Source of the DNA: a virus
Virus record (IMG/VR): IMGVR_UViG_3300025889_000904
Coordinates: 1-24,527 of that record
Strand: one strand, 5' to 3'
Length of the DNA stretch: 24,527 nt
Under the pieces are notes generated by a model. That model saw nothing but the letters and a program-made list of their open reading frames with translations. It did not search any database and was not told the DNA's origin. Made by a program: the position numbers and the translations under genes. Shown piece by piece: positions 15,281-21,690 of the stretch; position 1 is the stretch's first letter; every line of letters starts with the position of its first letter.

Positions 15281-15474
15281 TACGCAAGACCGATGATGGG
15301 TGGGTCATTGACTCACCCGTAGGCATCTACCCCATCCACCCCGATGACCAAGTGTATCTCAATGAAGTTAAGATCACCAATATGGATGGCATTAGAGCCG
15401 ACTTTTGGATAGTTTATTATGAACGTGAATACGCTAAAATTTATGGAGATGCGAACAACACACAATATAGGTGA
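15268..15474 (+). CDS. Small hypothetical protein
   Basis: This 68-residue acidic protein starts inside the end of the preceding gene. It opens with a beta-type segment (MLGIIRKTDDGWVIDSPVG), has a YPIHPDD stretch, and ends with an aromatic-rich segment (ADFWIVYYEREYAKIYGD). No motif identifies a family. It belongs to a tightly overlapped set of three small genes between the nuclease and the helicase, so it is likely co-regulated with DNA-processing functions. Confidence 0.55.
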   Translation: MLGIIRKTDDGWVIDSPVGIYPIHPDDQVYLNEVKITNMDGIRADFWIVYYEREYAKIYGDANNTQYR

Positions 15475-15655
15475 ATACATACGCAAAAATGAGGAGCGTA
15501 AAAATGTACATTGGAGGATTAAAGATGGGGTAGCTTACTTTGAAATGGATGGATTTTTTCATCCACAAGAGGAATTTGACTACTTTTACCCAAAATACCA
15601 ATATAAACCCTTTAATGAAAAAGGCGAATCCCCCGGCAAATCATATGACCGATAA
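15449..15655 (+). CDS. Small hypothetical protein overlapping the helicase start
   Basis: The chosen start at 15449 follows GGAG and gives 68 residues; in-frame ATGs at 15443 and 15419 are alternatives with longer overlap of the previous gene. The protein is basic at first (RTTHNIGEYIRKNEERKN) and aromatic later (YFEMDGFFHPQEEFDYFYP), ending in a proline/glycine-rich tail. It overlaps the helicase start by 11 bases. No family is recognised. Because two frames are open here (15268-15474 and 15419-15655), the true start remains uncertain. Confidence 0.5.
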   Translation: MRTTHNIGEYIRKNEERKNVHWRIKDGVAYFEMDGFFHPQEEFDYFYPKYQYKPFNEKGESPGKSYDR

Positions 15656-16904
15656 ACTCACCCCACGCCCGTATCAAATCCAAATATCCGAACAAGCATT
15701 GGAAATACTACGCAAATATCATTTGGTCTACCTTGCGCTCGAGCCACGAGTAGGCAAGACAATGACATCCTTTATGACGGCTTGGAAATATGGCGCACGT
15801 AAGATACTTTTCGTCACCAAGAAGAAAGCCATTGATGACATTGTAGGCCAACTTAGTGAGATGGGTTATGACTTTGATAATGTAGTTGTCACCAATTATG
15901 AATCCACGCATAAGGTAGTCGATGAGTTTGATCTTGCAATTCTTGATGAGGCGCACTCCCTTGGTCGCTTTCCAAAGCCAAGCCATCGTGCGGTAGTTTT
16001 AAAAAAGTTATGCGAGGGTAAGCCTATTATTTACTTGTCAGGGACTCCATCACCGGAGAGTTTTTCTCAACTCTACTACCAATTTTGGGTGTCATCGTGG
16101 AGTCCCTTTATAGACTACAAGGGATTCTACAAATGGGCGGTGGACTTTGTAGATGTCAAGCAACGCAAGTTCAATGGGTATATGGTCAATGACTACAAAA
16201 AAGCCTACATAACTAAAATCAAACAAATGACCGATCACTTATTTATTAACTTCTCCCAAGAAGACGCAGGGTTTAAGTCCTACGTAGACGAGAATATCCT
16301 CTATGTTAAAATGATGCCATCGACCTATAAATTAGCCGACCATTTGGCTAAGCATAAGATTGTCAAAAATGGCGATGGTGATGTGGTACTTGCCGACACC
16401 GAGGTCAAATTAATGCAAAAGCTACACCAAATTTATAGTGGTACAATTATCGTTGATGAATCTCCAGAGAATAAAATCGATAGTAAAGTCTTTGACTATA
16501 CCAAAGGAGAGTTTATCAAAGACTATTTTAAAGGTAAAAAAATTGCCATTTACTATAAGTTTAAGGCCGAGTTAGCACTACTTAGGTGGGTATTCGCAGG
16601 GTGCAATACGCTCGACCCTAAAGAATTTGAGGAGCGTGATGACCTTGTGTTCTTATCTCAAGTGGTTAGCGGTAGGGAGGGAATTAACCTTTCCTCCGCA
16701 GATGCACTTGTGTTTCTTAACATTGATTTCTCTGCGGTATCGTATTGGCAAACCAGGGCGAGGATTCAGACTAAGGATAGGGTCAAAGAAAGCAAGATAT
16801 ATTACATCTTTAGCGTGGGAGGTATAGAGGAGAAGATACACAAAATGGTGAGTCAAAAATTAGATTATACATTGCAATATTTTAAGAAAGATTATATAAA
16901 ATGA
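15645..16904 (+). CDS. SF2 (SNF2-like) helicase
   Basis: This 419-residue protein starts at ATG 15645, the first start directly before the TPRPYQ motif; an upstream ATG at 15540 would add 35 residues lying in the gene before. Helicase motifs in order: Q-like RPYQ at 8-11, Walker A EPRVGKT at 33-39, DEAH at 101-104, SGTPSP at 132-137, a motif V-type SGREGINLSS, and motif VI QTRARIQTKDR near 369-379. It is a translocase or helicase of the SNF2/DEAH group, small, with no accessory domains. It may remodel recombination or replication intermediates with the neighbouring nucleases. It overlaps the next gene by 4 bases. Confidence 0.85.
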   Translation: MTDKLTPRPYQIQISEQALEILRKYHLVYLALEPRVGKTMTSFMTAWKYGARKILFVTKKKAIDDIVGQLSEMGYDFDNVVVTNYESTHKVVDEFDLAILDEAHSLGRFPKPSHRAVVLKKLCEGKPIIYLSGTPSPESFSQLYYQFWVSSWSPFIDYKGFYKWAVDFVDVKQRKFNGYMVNDYKKAYITKIKQMTDHLFINFSQEDAGFKSYVDENILYVKMMPSTYKLADHLAKHKIVKNGDGDVVLADTEVKLMQKLHQIYSGTIIVDESPENKIDSKVFDYTKGEFIKDYFKGKKIAIYYKFKAELALLRWVFAGCNTLDPKEFEERDDLVFLSQVVSGREGINLSSADALVFLNIDFSAVSYWQTRARIQTKDRVKESKIYYIFSVGGIEEKIHKMVSQKLDYTLQYFKKDYIK

Positions 16905-17317
16905 TCTACCAATCAACATCATTTGACATTGACTACATCGACCCTTGGTTTTTTGTGGGTTCGGATAAGAATAACTTTATTGAGGTATACCCTACCAATA
17001 GACGTAAGCAACTCATCAACTGGGAAGTGGACATTGAGGATAGGTCGTTTGGCATTTTACGAATTGCATCGGACATCCTTGAGGTTAGGTTATATCTTAC
17101 CATTGAACTGCTCACCAATGAGTGTAGCGAACTATTCAAGCAATACCTTATGGAGAAGTACGTTGTGGACATCAACGAATCATCCATTGATATACACCTC
17201 GAACCCCATCACTTTAGTAAGTTTAAACTCGTTAACCAAATGCGATGGAAAGAGGAAGGATTATTTATTACTGATGTTATTGTTGATTTTATGGATAAGC
17301 AAATAATAATACGATAA
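16901..17317 (+). CDS. Hypothetical protein between helicase and VRR-NUC nuclease
   Basis: This 138-residue protein starts 4 bases before the helicase stop. It reads as an alpha/beta protein with strongly alternating hydrophobic residues (FGILRIASDILEVRLYLTIELL) and acidic stretches. The end is a beta-type segment (VIVDFMDKQIIIR). A 127-residue open frame in another phase over the same DNA is a shadow. No motif or family is recognised. Its neighbours suggest DNA processing, but that is only context. Confidence 0.6.
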   Translation: MIYQSTSFDIDYIDPWFFVGSDKNNFIEVYPTNRRKQLINWEVDIEDRSFGILRIASDILEVRLYLTIELLTNECSELFKQYLMEKYVVDINESSIDIHLEPHHFSKFKLVNQMRWKEEGLFITDVIVDFMDKQIIIR

Positions 17318-17320
17318 TTT

Positions 17321-17593
17321 ATGAGCGAACAAAAAATACAGACAAAGATTAGGCAAAGACTTGAGTCGCACGGTTGGTTTGTGACGAAGTTAAAAGCAAC
17401 CTCGACTAACGGAATTCCGGACCTATTATGTATCAAGAGGGGGCGCATCGCCTTTCTCGAAGTCAAGACCGATGATGGAGTGGTGAGCGAACTACAAAAG
17501 TATATGATTGATAAGTTAAACGCCCACGGGTGCTACGCACGAGTGGTTCGTAGCGTTGAGGATGTAGATGTTCTTTGTGGGGTGAATTTGTAA
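17321..17593 (+). CDS. VRR-NUC domain nuclease
   Basis: This 90-residue protein forms a stand-alone VRR-NUC domain, a PD-(D/E)XK relative. The motifs are GIPDLLCIKRG at 31-41 with the catalytic Asp34, FLEVKT at 45-50 (Glu47, Lys49), and a downstream Gln/Tyr helix (ELQKYMIDKLNAHG). Such small VRR-NUC proteins cleave structured DNA such as Holliday junctions in some phages. It lies 25 bases before the primase-helicase gene. Family assignment is good; substrate is not shown. Confidence 0.85.
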   Translation: MSEQKIQTKIRQRLESHGWFVTKLKATSTNGIPDLLCIKRGRIAFLEVKTDDGVVSELQKYMIDKLNAHGCYARVVRSVEDVDVLCGVNL

Positions 17594-17618
17594 GTTTTCT
17601 TTACTATATTATTTTACT

Positions 17619-20096
17619 ATGGACTACTTAAACTTGAGCATAAATTGTATTGCGGTCAACGAACACAAAAGAGCCATCTTTCCTTGGAAGGAGTTCCAGA
17701 CAAGAATGATAACCAAGGAGGAGTTGGACAAGCAAATGAGCGACCCCAAGGCTCGTGGGGTGGCCGTGATATGTGGAGCGGTGAGCGGTGGCCTCGAGGT
17801 CATTGACATTGACACTAAATACGCTACCTATGACCTTTGGTCGGAGATAAAGGCCAAAATACCAAGCGAATTAATGGACAAGCTATACGTGGTTCGCACA
17901 CGTAGTGGTGGAGTGCATATTTACTATAAATGCGAAATAATTGAAGGCAACCAAAAATTAGCAAATCGTGAGTTATCTGAAATGGAGAAGAAAGCCTCTC
18001 CGCATCTTAAGACACTTACCATTGTGGAAACAAGAGGCGAAGGTGGTTATGTCGTTGCGCCTCCTACGCAAGGTTATCAAGTGGAACAAGGGGATGAGCC
18101 AAGGCGCATTGAAGTCGAAGATCGTGAGCGACTACTCGCAATTATGCGAACTTTTAATGAGGTACTTGAAGAAGTAGTCATCGAGGCGTCAGAAAGGCCA
18201 AGTCCTAAGGAATATGGTAAGTCGCCATTTGATGATTATAACAATAGGGGTGACATATTAGAGTTAATGAGTCGCAATGGTTGGTCGCTTGTAAAAAATG
18301 GAGGTGATCGGATATATTTCTTGCGACCTGGTGGCACATCCGAGCATAGTGGTTCGTGGAATAAGACACTTGGCTTATTCTCGGTCTTTAGCACCAACAC
18401 GCCTTTTATTGTTCAAAAGGGATATAAGTTATCTGCGGTCTTCGCCATCTTGGAGTGTGGTGGCGACTTTAGTATGGCTGCCAAGAAATTGGTCGAGATG
18501 GGTTATGGAGAAAGGAGAAGTAGCGTTGACTATGAGGTCTACCAAAAGCGAGAGGAGGGGTATAGTAACGATGAGATAGTCGACCACTTGGTGCGTAATA
18601 AGAATATGGGCATCAAAGACGCTCAAGTGGTGGTGGAACGATTGGAGGCAAGGGAGCCGGTGCTTACATTTTGGGATGTTGAGATAAAGGGAAGGAAGTG
18701 CGTAGCGGTTATCAATAGATATAAGTTGCAATCGTATCTGACCAAGGTAGGTGGGTTTAGGTTATATTTTTATGAGCCTAATGGGACTGATTATCGCCTC
18801 ATTCGTGAGGTCAATGGGTTTGTGAGGGAGAGTAGTACGGAGGAGATTAAAAAGTTCATCAAGGGGTATTTAGATAAGGAGGTCGATGACCTTGGACTTG
18901 AGCAATCCCCACAAAGTATTATGGAACTTGTTTATCGTGGTAGTTCGCAACTATTCAATGATGGCTTCTTTGAGTTTTTTGATAGAGCGGAGTTAGATTT
19001 TTTGCGTGACGATAGAAGCACGGCCTACTTCCCATTTAAAAATGGTGTGGTCGTGATTACAAGTGAAGGAGTTGGTTTGCGTTCGTATGGAGAGTTGGGT
19101 AAGGTCATCTGGGAGTCGCAAGTCATCGATCATTACATTGTGGTCGACCAAGAGCAGGAGGCCGAGCAAATAGAATACTTTAGGTTTTTGAAGCGTATAT
19201 GTGGCGATGATATGGAGCGAGTCTTATATGCTATGGGACTCATTGGCTACTTACTTCATAAGTACAAAGACCCCGCAAGGCCATTCTCGGTTATTTTGGC
19301 TGAAGAAACCGAGAACGAAGCCAAAGGAGGTGGAACTGGTAAGGGGATATTTGTCAAGGCACTTGGCTACTTGTGTCAAATGGTGAGAGTAGATGGTAAG
19401 AACTTTAAGATTGACAAAAACTTTGCGTTCCAAAGAGTCGACCTGGACACTAAGATACTTGCCATTGAGGATACGAGGAAGAACGTAGATTTTGAGGGTT
19501 TTTACTCTATAATAACTGAAGGGATAACGGTAGAGAAGAAGAACAAAGATGAGTTGTTTATCCCTTACAAGGATTCTCCTAAGGTGATGTTTACCACGAA
19601 TTACACTATCCCTAATATGGGAACACACGCCAAGAGGAGGCAAAAGGTATTGGAATTTGCCCCTTATTTTGGAGTGGATAGAACTCCCGAGGATGAGTTT
19701 GGCAAGAAGTTATTTGAGGATTGGGATGCTGATGAGTGGAATAGGTTTTATAACCTGATGTTTGAGTGCGTAAGGGACTACCTTGGTAGTGGGGTAACGG
19801 AGGTAAAGAGGAGCGACAAGTTGGCGAGAAAGCAGGTTCGTGTGCAATTTGGGGAGGAATTTTTGGACTATTTTGAGGCGGTAAGGCTTGTGGATGGATG
19901 GACCAGTTTGGAGCAATTATATGCCGATTTTTTGAAAATGGCTGGGTATGAAAAGAAGGATTATAGTGTAAAACGGTTTTCCCGAGCGGTTGAAGAATCC
20001 GCTACAATTTTGGGAATTGAGCTACAGATAACCAAGGATCGGAGTGCGAATAATAAAAAGGCTTATAAATTTATTTATAATGAAGAAATGTTTTAA
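17619..20096 (+). CDS. PrimPol-SF3 helicase replication protein
   Basis: This 825-residue protein combines an N-terminal primase-polymerase and a C-terminal helicase. PrimPol motifs: DID at 63-65 (catalytic Asp63, Asp65), SGGVH at 96-100 with His100, and ETRGEGGYVVAPP at 137-149. Residues 205-300 form a linker domain with a WNKTLGLFSVFSTNTPF segment. The helicase has Walker A KGGGTGKG at 569-576, Walker B ILAIED at 613-618, sensor VMFTTN at 656-661, and the AKRRQK arginine region at 671-676. This is the SF3/D5-like replicative layout of phages and plasmids: primer synthesis and unwinding in one protein. No separate family B DNA polymerase is seen, so the phage probably uses the host's replicase. 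Confidence 0.9.
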   Translation: MDYLNLSINCIAVNEHKRAIFPWKEFQTRMITKEELDKQMSDPKARGVAVICGAVSGGLEVIDIDTKYATYDLWSEIKAKIPSELMDKLYVVRTRSGGVHIYYKCEIIEGNQKLANRELSEMEKKASPHLKTLTIVETRGEGGYVVAPPTQGYQVEQGDEPRRIEVEDRERLLAIMRTFNEVLEEVVIEASERPSPKEYGKSPFDDYNNRGDILELMSRNGWSLVKNGGDRIYFLRPGGTSEHSGSWNKTLGLFSVFSTNTPFIVQKGYKLSAVFAILECGGDFSMAAKKLVEMGYGERRSSVDYEVYQKREEGYSNDEIVDHLVRNKNMGIKDAQVVVERLEAREPVLTFWDVEIKGRKCVAVINRYKLQSYLTKVGGFRLYFYEPNGTDYRLIREVNGFVRESSTEEIKKFIKGYLDKEVDDLGLEQSPQSIMELVYRGSSQLFNDGFFEFFDRAELDFLRDDRSTAYFPFKNGVVVITSEGVGLRSYGELGKVIWESQVIDHYIVVDQEQEAEQIEYFRFLKRICGDDMERVLYAMGLIGYLLHKYKDPARPFSVILAEETENEAKGGGTGKGIFVKALGYLCQMVRVDGKNFKIDKNFAFQRVDLDTKILAIEDTRKNVDFEGFYSIITEGITVEKKNKDELFIPYKDSPKVMFTTNYTIPNMGTHAKRRQKVLEFAPYFGVDRTPEDEFGKKLFEDWDADEWNRFYNLMFECVRDYLGSGVTEVKRSDKLARKQVRVQFGEEFLDYFEAVRLVDGWTSLEQLYADFLKMAGYEKKDYSVKRFSRAVEESATILGIELQITKDRSANNKKAYKFIYNEEMF

Positions 20097-20123
20097 AAGA
20101 AATATTGAGGATTTGGGCAAAAA

Positions 20124-20202
20124 TGTAGCGGATGTAGCGGATGTGTAGCGGATTTGTAGCGTATATCTCGTTGATAACCACCCTTGTAGTCAATGTAGCG
20201 GA
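20124..20202. repeat. TGTAGCGGA iteron-like repeats
   Basis: TGTAGCGGA starts at 20124, 20133 and 20144, with a one-mismatch copy (TGTAGCGTA) at 20155 and another exact copy at 20194. The first four lie 9-11 bases apart, about one DNA turn. The array begins 27 bases after the primase-helicase stop. Spacing and position fit replication-initiator binding sites; an alternative is that it is an operator. Confidence 0.65.
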
Positions 20203-20309
20203 TTTTTTAGAAATTTGGAAGACACTTGTTTTTTTTTAGAGCCTCATATGTAAATGTAATAGTATGAAAAAATCGACTACATCGAGTTATTGAATACATC
20301 TATAATATG

Positions 20310-20378
20310 TGTGGTTAATATAGATTTTATCTATGAAAGAAATGTTTATGAATAAATGTATATGGTGGTTGTGGATAA
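20310..20378. promoter_or_regulatory. Consensus and near-consensus DnaA boxes
   Basis: TGTGGATAA at 20370-20378 is the exact complement of the DnaA box TTATCCACA. A second site, TGTGGTTAA at 20310-20318, has one mismatch. Both lie upstream of a gene whose product resembles the DnaA box-binding domain (20557). A 9-base match can occur by chance, but here it coincides with the iteron-like repeats and the DnaA-like gene. Confidence 0.55.
20321..20328 (+). promoter_or_regulatory. Weak Bacteroidota-type promoter (TAGATTTT)
   Basis: TAGATTTT differs from the TAnnTTTG -7 consensus only at the final base. It lies about 230 bases upstream of the DnaA domain IV-like gene and overlaps the end of the upstream near-consensus DnaA box region. 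If used, the resulting leader would contain two terminator-like hairpins (20387-20417 and 20453-20481). Confidence 0.35.
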
Positions 20379-20386
20379 CTCAAGGG

Positions 20387-20417
20387 TTTTTGCTCCTAAA
20401 GTTGAAAAGGATTTTTT
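20387..20417 (+). repeat. Hairpin repeat copy 1 (terminator-like)
   Basis: TTTT(G)C and GAAAA flank the loop TCCTAAAGTT, followed by GGATTTTTT. The stem has a bulge. It is the most diverged member of a five-copy family that shares the loop core AAAGT and a following G/T-rich tract. It lies 8 bases after a DnaA box. Confidence 0.5.
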
Positions 20418-20452
20418 GGGTTTGGTTGATGGGGTTTTGTTGCGAGTTGGTG

Positions 20453-20481
20453 CTATCCTCACAAAGTTCGGATAGGTTTTT
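20453..20481 (+). repeat. Hairpin repeat copy 2 (terminator-like)
   Basis: CTATCC pairs perfectly with GGATAG around the 11-base loop TCACAAAGTTC and is followed by GTTTTT. The element extends to 20490 and matches copy 3 at 36 of 38 positions. A further hairpin, GGGG-TTATA-CCCC, follows at 20485-20497, so the leader of the DnaA-like gene is highly structured. Confidence 0.6.
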
Positions 20482-20556
20482 GTTGGGGTTATACCCCGTG
20501 GTTGACCTTAGGTGGGGAATTAATATGCGTATAAATAACACAATAAAATAAATAGT

Positions 20557-20958
20557 ATGATGGACATTATTGGAATAGCAAAAGCAGTGGAGGAGGTGAG
20601 TGGTTTGAGCCTGGAGGAAATTAAAAGGAAGGATAGGAGAAGGAAGGTCGTAATGGCCCGGCATAGCTTGATGTATGTTGCGAGAATGAATATGGATATC
20701 TCCCTTATGGCCATTGCGAGGTTTTTGGGGGTAGATCATACTACGGTTATAAATGGCATCAATAGGATGCAATGTATGATTGACACAAATGATGAACCCT
20801 ATGTGAGGTTTTTGTCCGATGTGAGGAAAAGAAGTTATGAGTTATGCGATAACCCTACAAAGGTTTTTGTCGTGGTTCCAGGACACAAAGACCCTAAGAA
20901 GATCATAGAGTTTTTGGTCAAGGAATATGGGTGCCAGTGCAGGATTGAGAAGTTTTAG
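20557..20958 (+). CDS. Stand-alone DnaA domain IV-like DNA-binding protein
   Basis: This 133-residue protein resembles the C-terminal DNA-binding domain of DnaA. RRRKVVMARHSLMYVAR at about 27-43 is followed by ISLMAIARFLGVDHTTVINGINRM, in which DHTTV is the signature of the helix-turn-helix that reads DnaA boxes. No AAA+ ATPase domain is present, so it cannot load helicase like DnaA, but it could bind DnaA boxes, recruit host DnaA or replication proteins, or block host DnaA. The last 50 residues (VFVVVPGHKDPKKIIEFLVKEYG) are an added alpha/beta tail. The start is one of two adjacent ATGs. It lies downstream of the PrimPol-helicase and an origin-like region. Confidence 0.8.
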   Translation: MMDIIGIAKAVEEVSGLSLEEIKRKDRRRKVVMARHSLMYVARMNMDISLMAIARFLGVDHTTVINGINRMQCMIDTNDEPYVRFLSDVRKRSYELCDNPTKVFVVVPGHKDPKKIIEFLVKEYGCQCRIEKF

Positions 20959-20972
20959 TTTTGGGTTTTTGG

Positions 20973-21001
20973 CTATCCTCACAAAGTTCGTATAGGTTTT
21001 T
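20973..21001 (+). repeat. Hairpin repeat copy 3
   Basis: CTATCC and GTATAG flank the loop TCACAAAGTTC; one stem position is mismatched compared with copy 2. It is followed by GTTTTTGTCGGGG. Copies 2 and 3 lie on either side of the DnaA-like gene and differ at 2 of 38 positions. Confidence 0.6.
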
Positions 21002-21021
21002 GTCGGGGTTTTTGGTGCTGG

Positions 21022-21050
21022 TTTGCTCCTAAAGTCGCAAAGGTTTTTTG
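21022..21050 (+). repeat. Hairpin repeat copy 4
   Basis: TTTGC pairs with GCAAA around the loop TCCTAAAGTC, followed by GG and six T. The stem differs completely from that of copies 2 and 3, but the loop core and T tract are kept. Confidence 0.6.
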
Positions 21051-21068
21051 TTGGGTTTTTGTCGCCGG

Positions 21069-21100
21069 TTTGCTCCTAAAGTCGCAAAGGTTTTTGGCGG
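21069..21100 (+). repeat. Hairpin repeat copy 5
   Basis: TTTGC pairs with GCAAA around TCCTAAAGTC, as in copy 4, 47 bases downstream of it. It is followed by GGTTTTTGGCGGG. Copies 4 and 5 form a tandem pair. Confidence 0.6.
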
Positions 21101-21247
21101 GTTTTTGGTGCATATATGCCAAAAAGCACCCAAAATTTGCTGAAATTTAGTTAAATCAATTTAAAGGCACTTTTTAGGCGTTTTACGGGCTTTTATTGTG
21201 TATTGCGTAGGTAGGTATCATTTTTGTATTTTAGGGGATAAAATTGG

Positions 21248-21400
21248 CTAAAAATAGGCTTTAAATTCATTAATGAATTGCAAATATGCTTTGCTCCGTG
21301 TACTGAAATAATATGAACGGCTAACGCTAATGCCCTCAATTATTGCGCTAATTATCCAAACGCCGTGTAAATTACAAGTAATGTTAATTGACTTTTTCAT
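21248..21400 (-). CDS. Small hypothetical protein (50 residues), end of the minus-strand operon
   Basis: On the minus strand, the ATG at 21400 opens a 50-residue frame to TAG at 21248-21250. The product starts MKKSINITCNLHGVWIISAI and continues with IEGISVSRSYYFSTRSKAYLQ and a final EFKAYF. The pattern of a short hydrophobic segment, then SRSYYFSTRSKA, then an amphipathic end resembles small Bacteroidota proteins that read xGYxVSRxYYxYTKKEAxxxF. Such proteins are common in phage and mobile DNA and have no known function. The frame is clean with no near stops and is much longer than chance in this AT-rich DNA. It is too short for routine ORF length cut-offs. Confidence 0.6.
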   Translation of the reverse strand: MKKSINITCNLHGVWIISAIIEGISVSRSYYFSTRSKAYLQFINEFKAYF

Positions 21401-21427
21401 TGTCTTTTATTTTTGGTTAATATAAAA

Positions 21428-21443
21428 GCCGCAATTTTGCGGC
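21428..21443 (-). terminator. Perfect inverted repeat, terminator-like
   Basis: GCCGCAA-TT-TTGCGGC is a perfect 16-base inverted repeat. On the minus strand it is followed by TTTTATA; on the plus strand by CTTTATTT. It lies between the genes at 21478-21585 and 21248-21400 of the minus-strand operon, so it probably attenuates or ends transcription before the last gene. Confidence 0.55.
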
Positions 21444-21477
21444 CTTTATTTCGGCTAATTTAAGCCTCGTCAGTTAA

Positions 21478-21585
21478 CTATAAACAGTACTTATCCTGTA
21501 ATTGGCCTACAATATATGCCGCAATAATTATGGCAATAATTGCTCTAATTAAATTCCGGTTATTATTAGGTGACTTTTTATCCAT
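21478..21585 (-). CDS. Small single-helix membrane peptide (35 residues)
   Basis: The minus-strand ATG at 21585 opens a 35-residue frame ending TAG at 21478-21480. The product is MDKKSPNNNRNL followed by one hydrophobic helix (IRAIIAIIIAAYIVG) and QLQDKYCL. Charge before the helix (Lys3, Lys4, Arg10) and few positive residues after it favour an inside N-terminus. It shares the operon with another peptide of the same type at 22698-22775. Function is unknown; small hydrophobic peptides may be toxins, holin-like or membrane-protein modulators. The evidence is the clean frame and membrane-helix pattern. Confidence 0.5.
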   Translation of the reverse strand: MDKKSPNNNRNLIRAIIAIIIAAYIVGQLQDKYCL

Positions 21586-21686
21586 TGTTTATCAATTTTG
21601 TTTTTAATTAATTCGTTTACAATTGCTTTTTTTACTTGCTTTACTTTTTTGTCTGTTTCAGTTTGCTTTTTTTGTTTCTGTTTCAT
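21549..21686 (-). CDS. Lysine-rich small protein (45 residues), overlapping
   Basis: The minus-strand ATG at 21686 gives a 45-residue frame ending TAA at 21549-21551, overlapping the next gene's start by 37 bases. The first half is almost all Lys, Gln and Thr (KQKQKKQTETDKKVKQVKK), and the rest is mixed (AIVNELIKNKIDKQW...). A-rich DNA makes such frames less reliable. Because the overlap is in a different phase and the frame fills the gap between the GP88-like gene and the membrane peptide, it is kept as a possible gene. No family is recognised. Confidence 0.35.
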   Translation of the reverse strand: MKQKQKKQTETDKKVKQVKKAIVNELIKNKIDKQWIKSHLIITGI

Positions 21687-21690
21687 ATGT

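Larger units (their letters stand above)
20097..20332. other. Non-coding origin-like segment, part 1
   Basis: This 236-base gap lies after the primase-helicase gene. It holds the TGTAGCGGA repeats (20124-20202), then an AT-rich tract with a T9 run near 20230-20238. A near-consensus DnaA box, TGTGGTTAA (one mismatch to TGTGGATAA), lies at 20310-20318, and a promoter-like TAGATTTT at 20321-20328. No convincing gene is seen. Confidence 0.5.
20959..21247. other. Intergenic region with three hairpin repeats, convergent junction
   Basis: This 289-base stretch lies between the plus-strand DnaA-like gene and the minus-strand operon whose last gene ends at 21248. Its first half consists of hairpin repeat copies 3, 4 and 5. 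Its second half is AT-rich, with an imperfect pairing of GCCAAAAAG (near 21118) and CTTTTTAGGC (near 21170), which could stop minus-strand transcripts. No credible gene is seen. Confidence 0.6.

Noticed and set aside
15540-15644. Extended N-terminus of the SF2 helicase
   Set aside because: The extra 35 residues are out of phase with an apparently real small gene and do not resemble helicase sequence; the start at 15645 sits directly before the RPYQ motif.
16923-17306. 127-residue plus-strand frame in another phase
   Set aside because: It overlaps the better-supported 16901-17317 gene, which couples to the helicase stop. The composition of the shadow is biased.
20333-20551. 72-residue plus-strand frame with hydrophobic sequence
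   Set aside because: It spans the DnaA box and hairpin repeats 1 and 2, and its sequence follows those non-coding repeats. A promoter-like element lies immediately before it, but composition and overlap argue against a gene.
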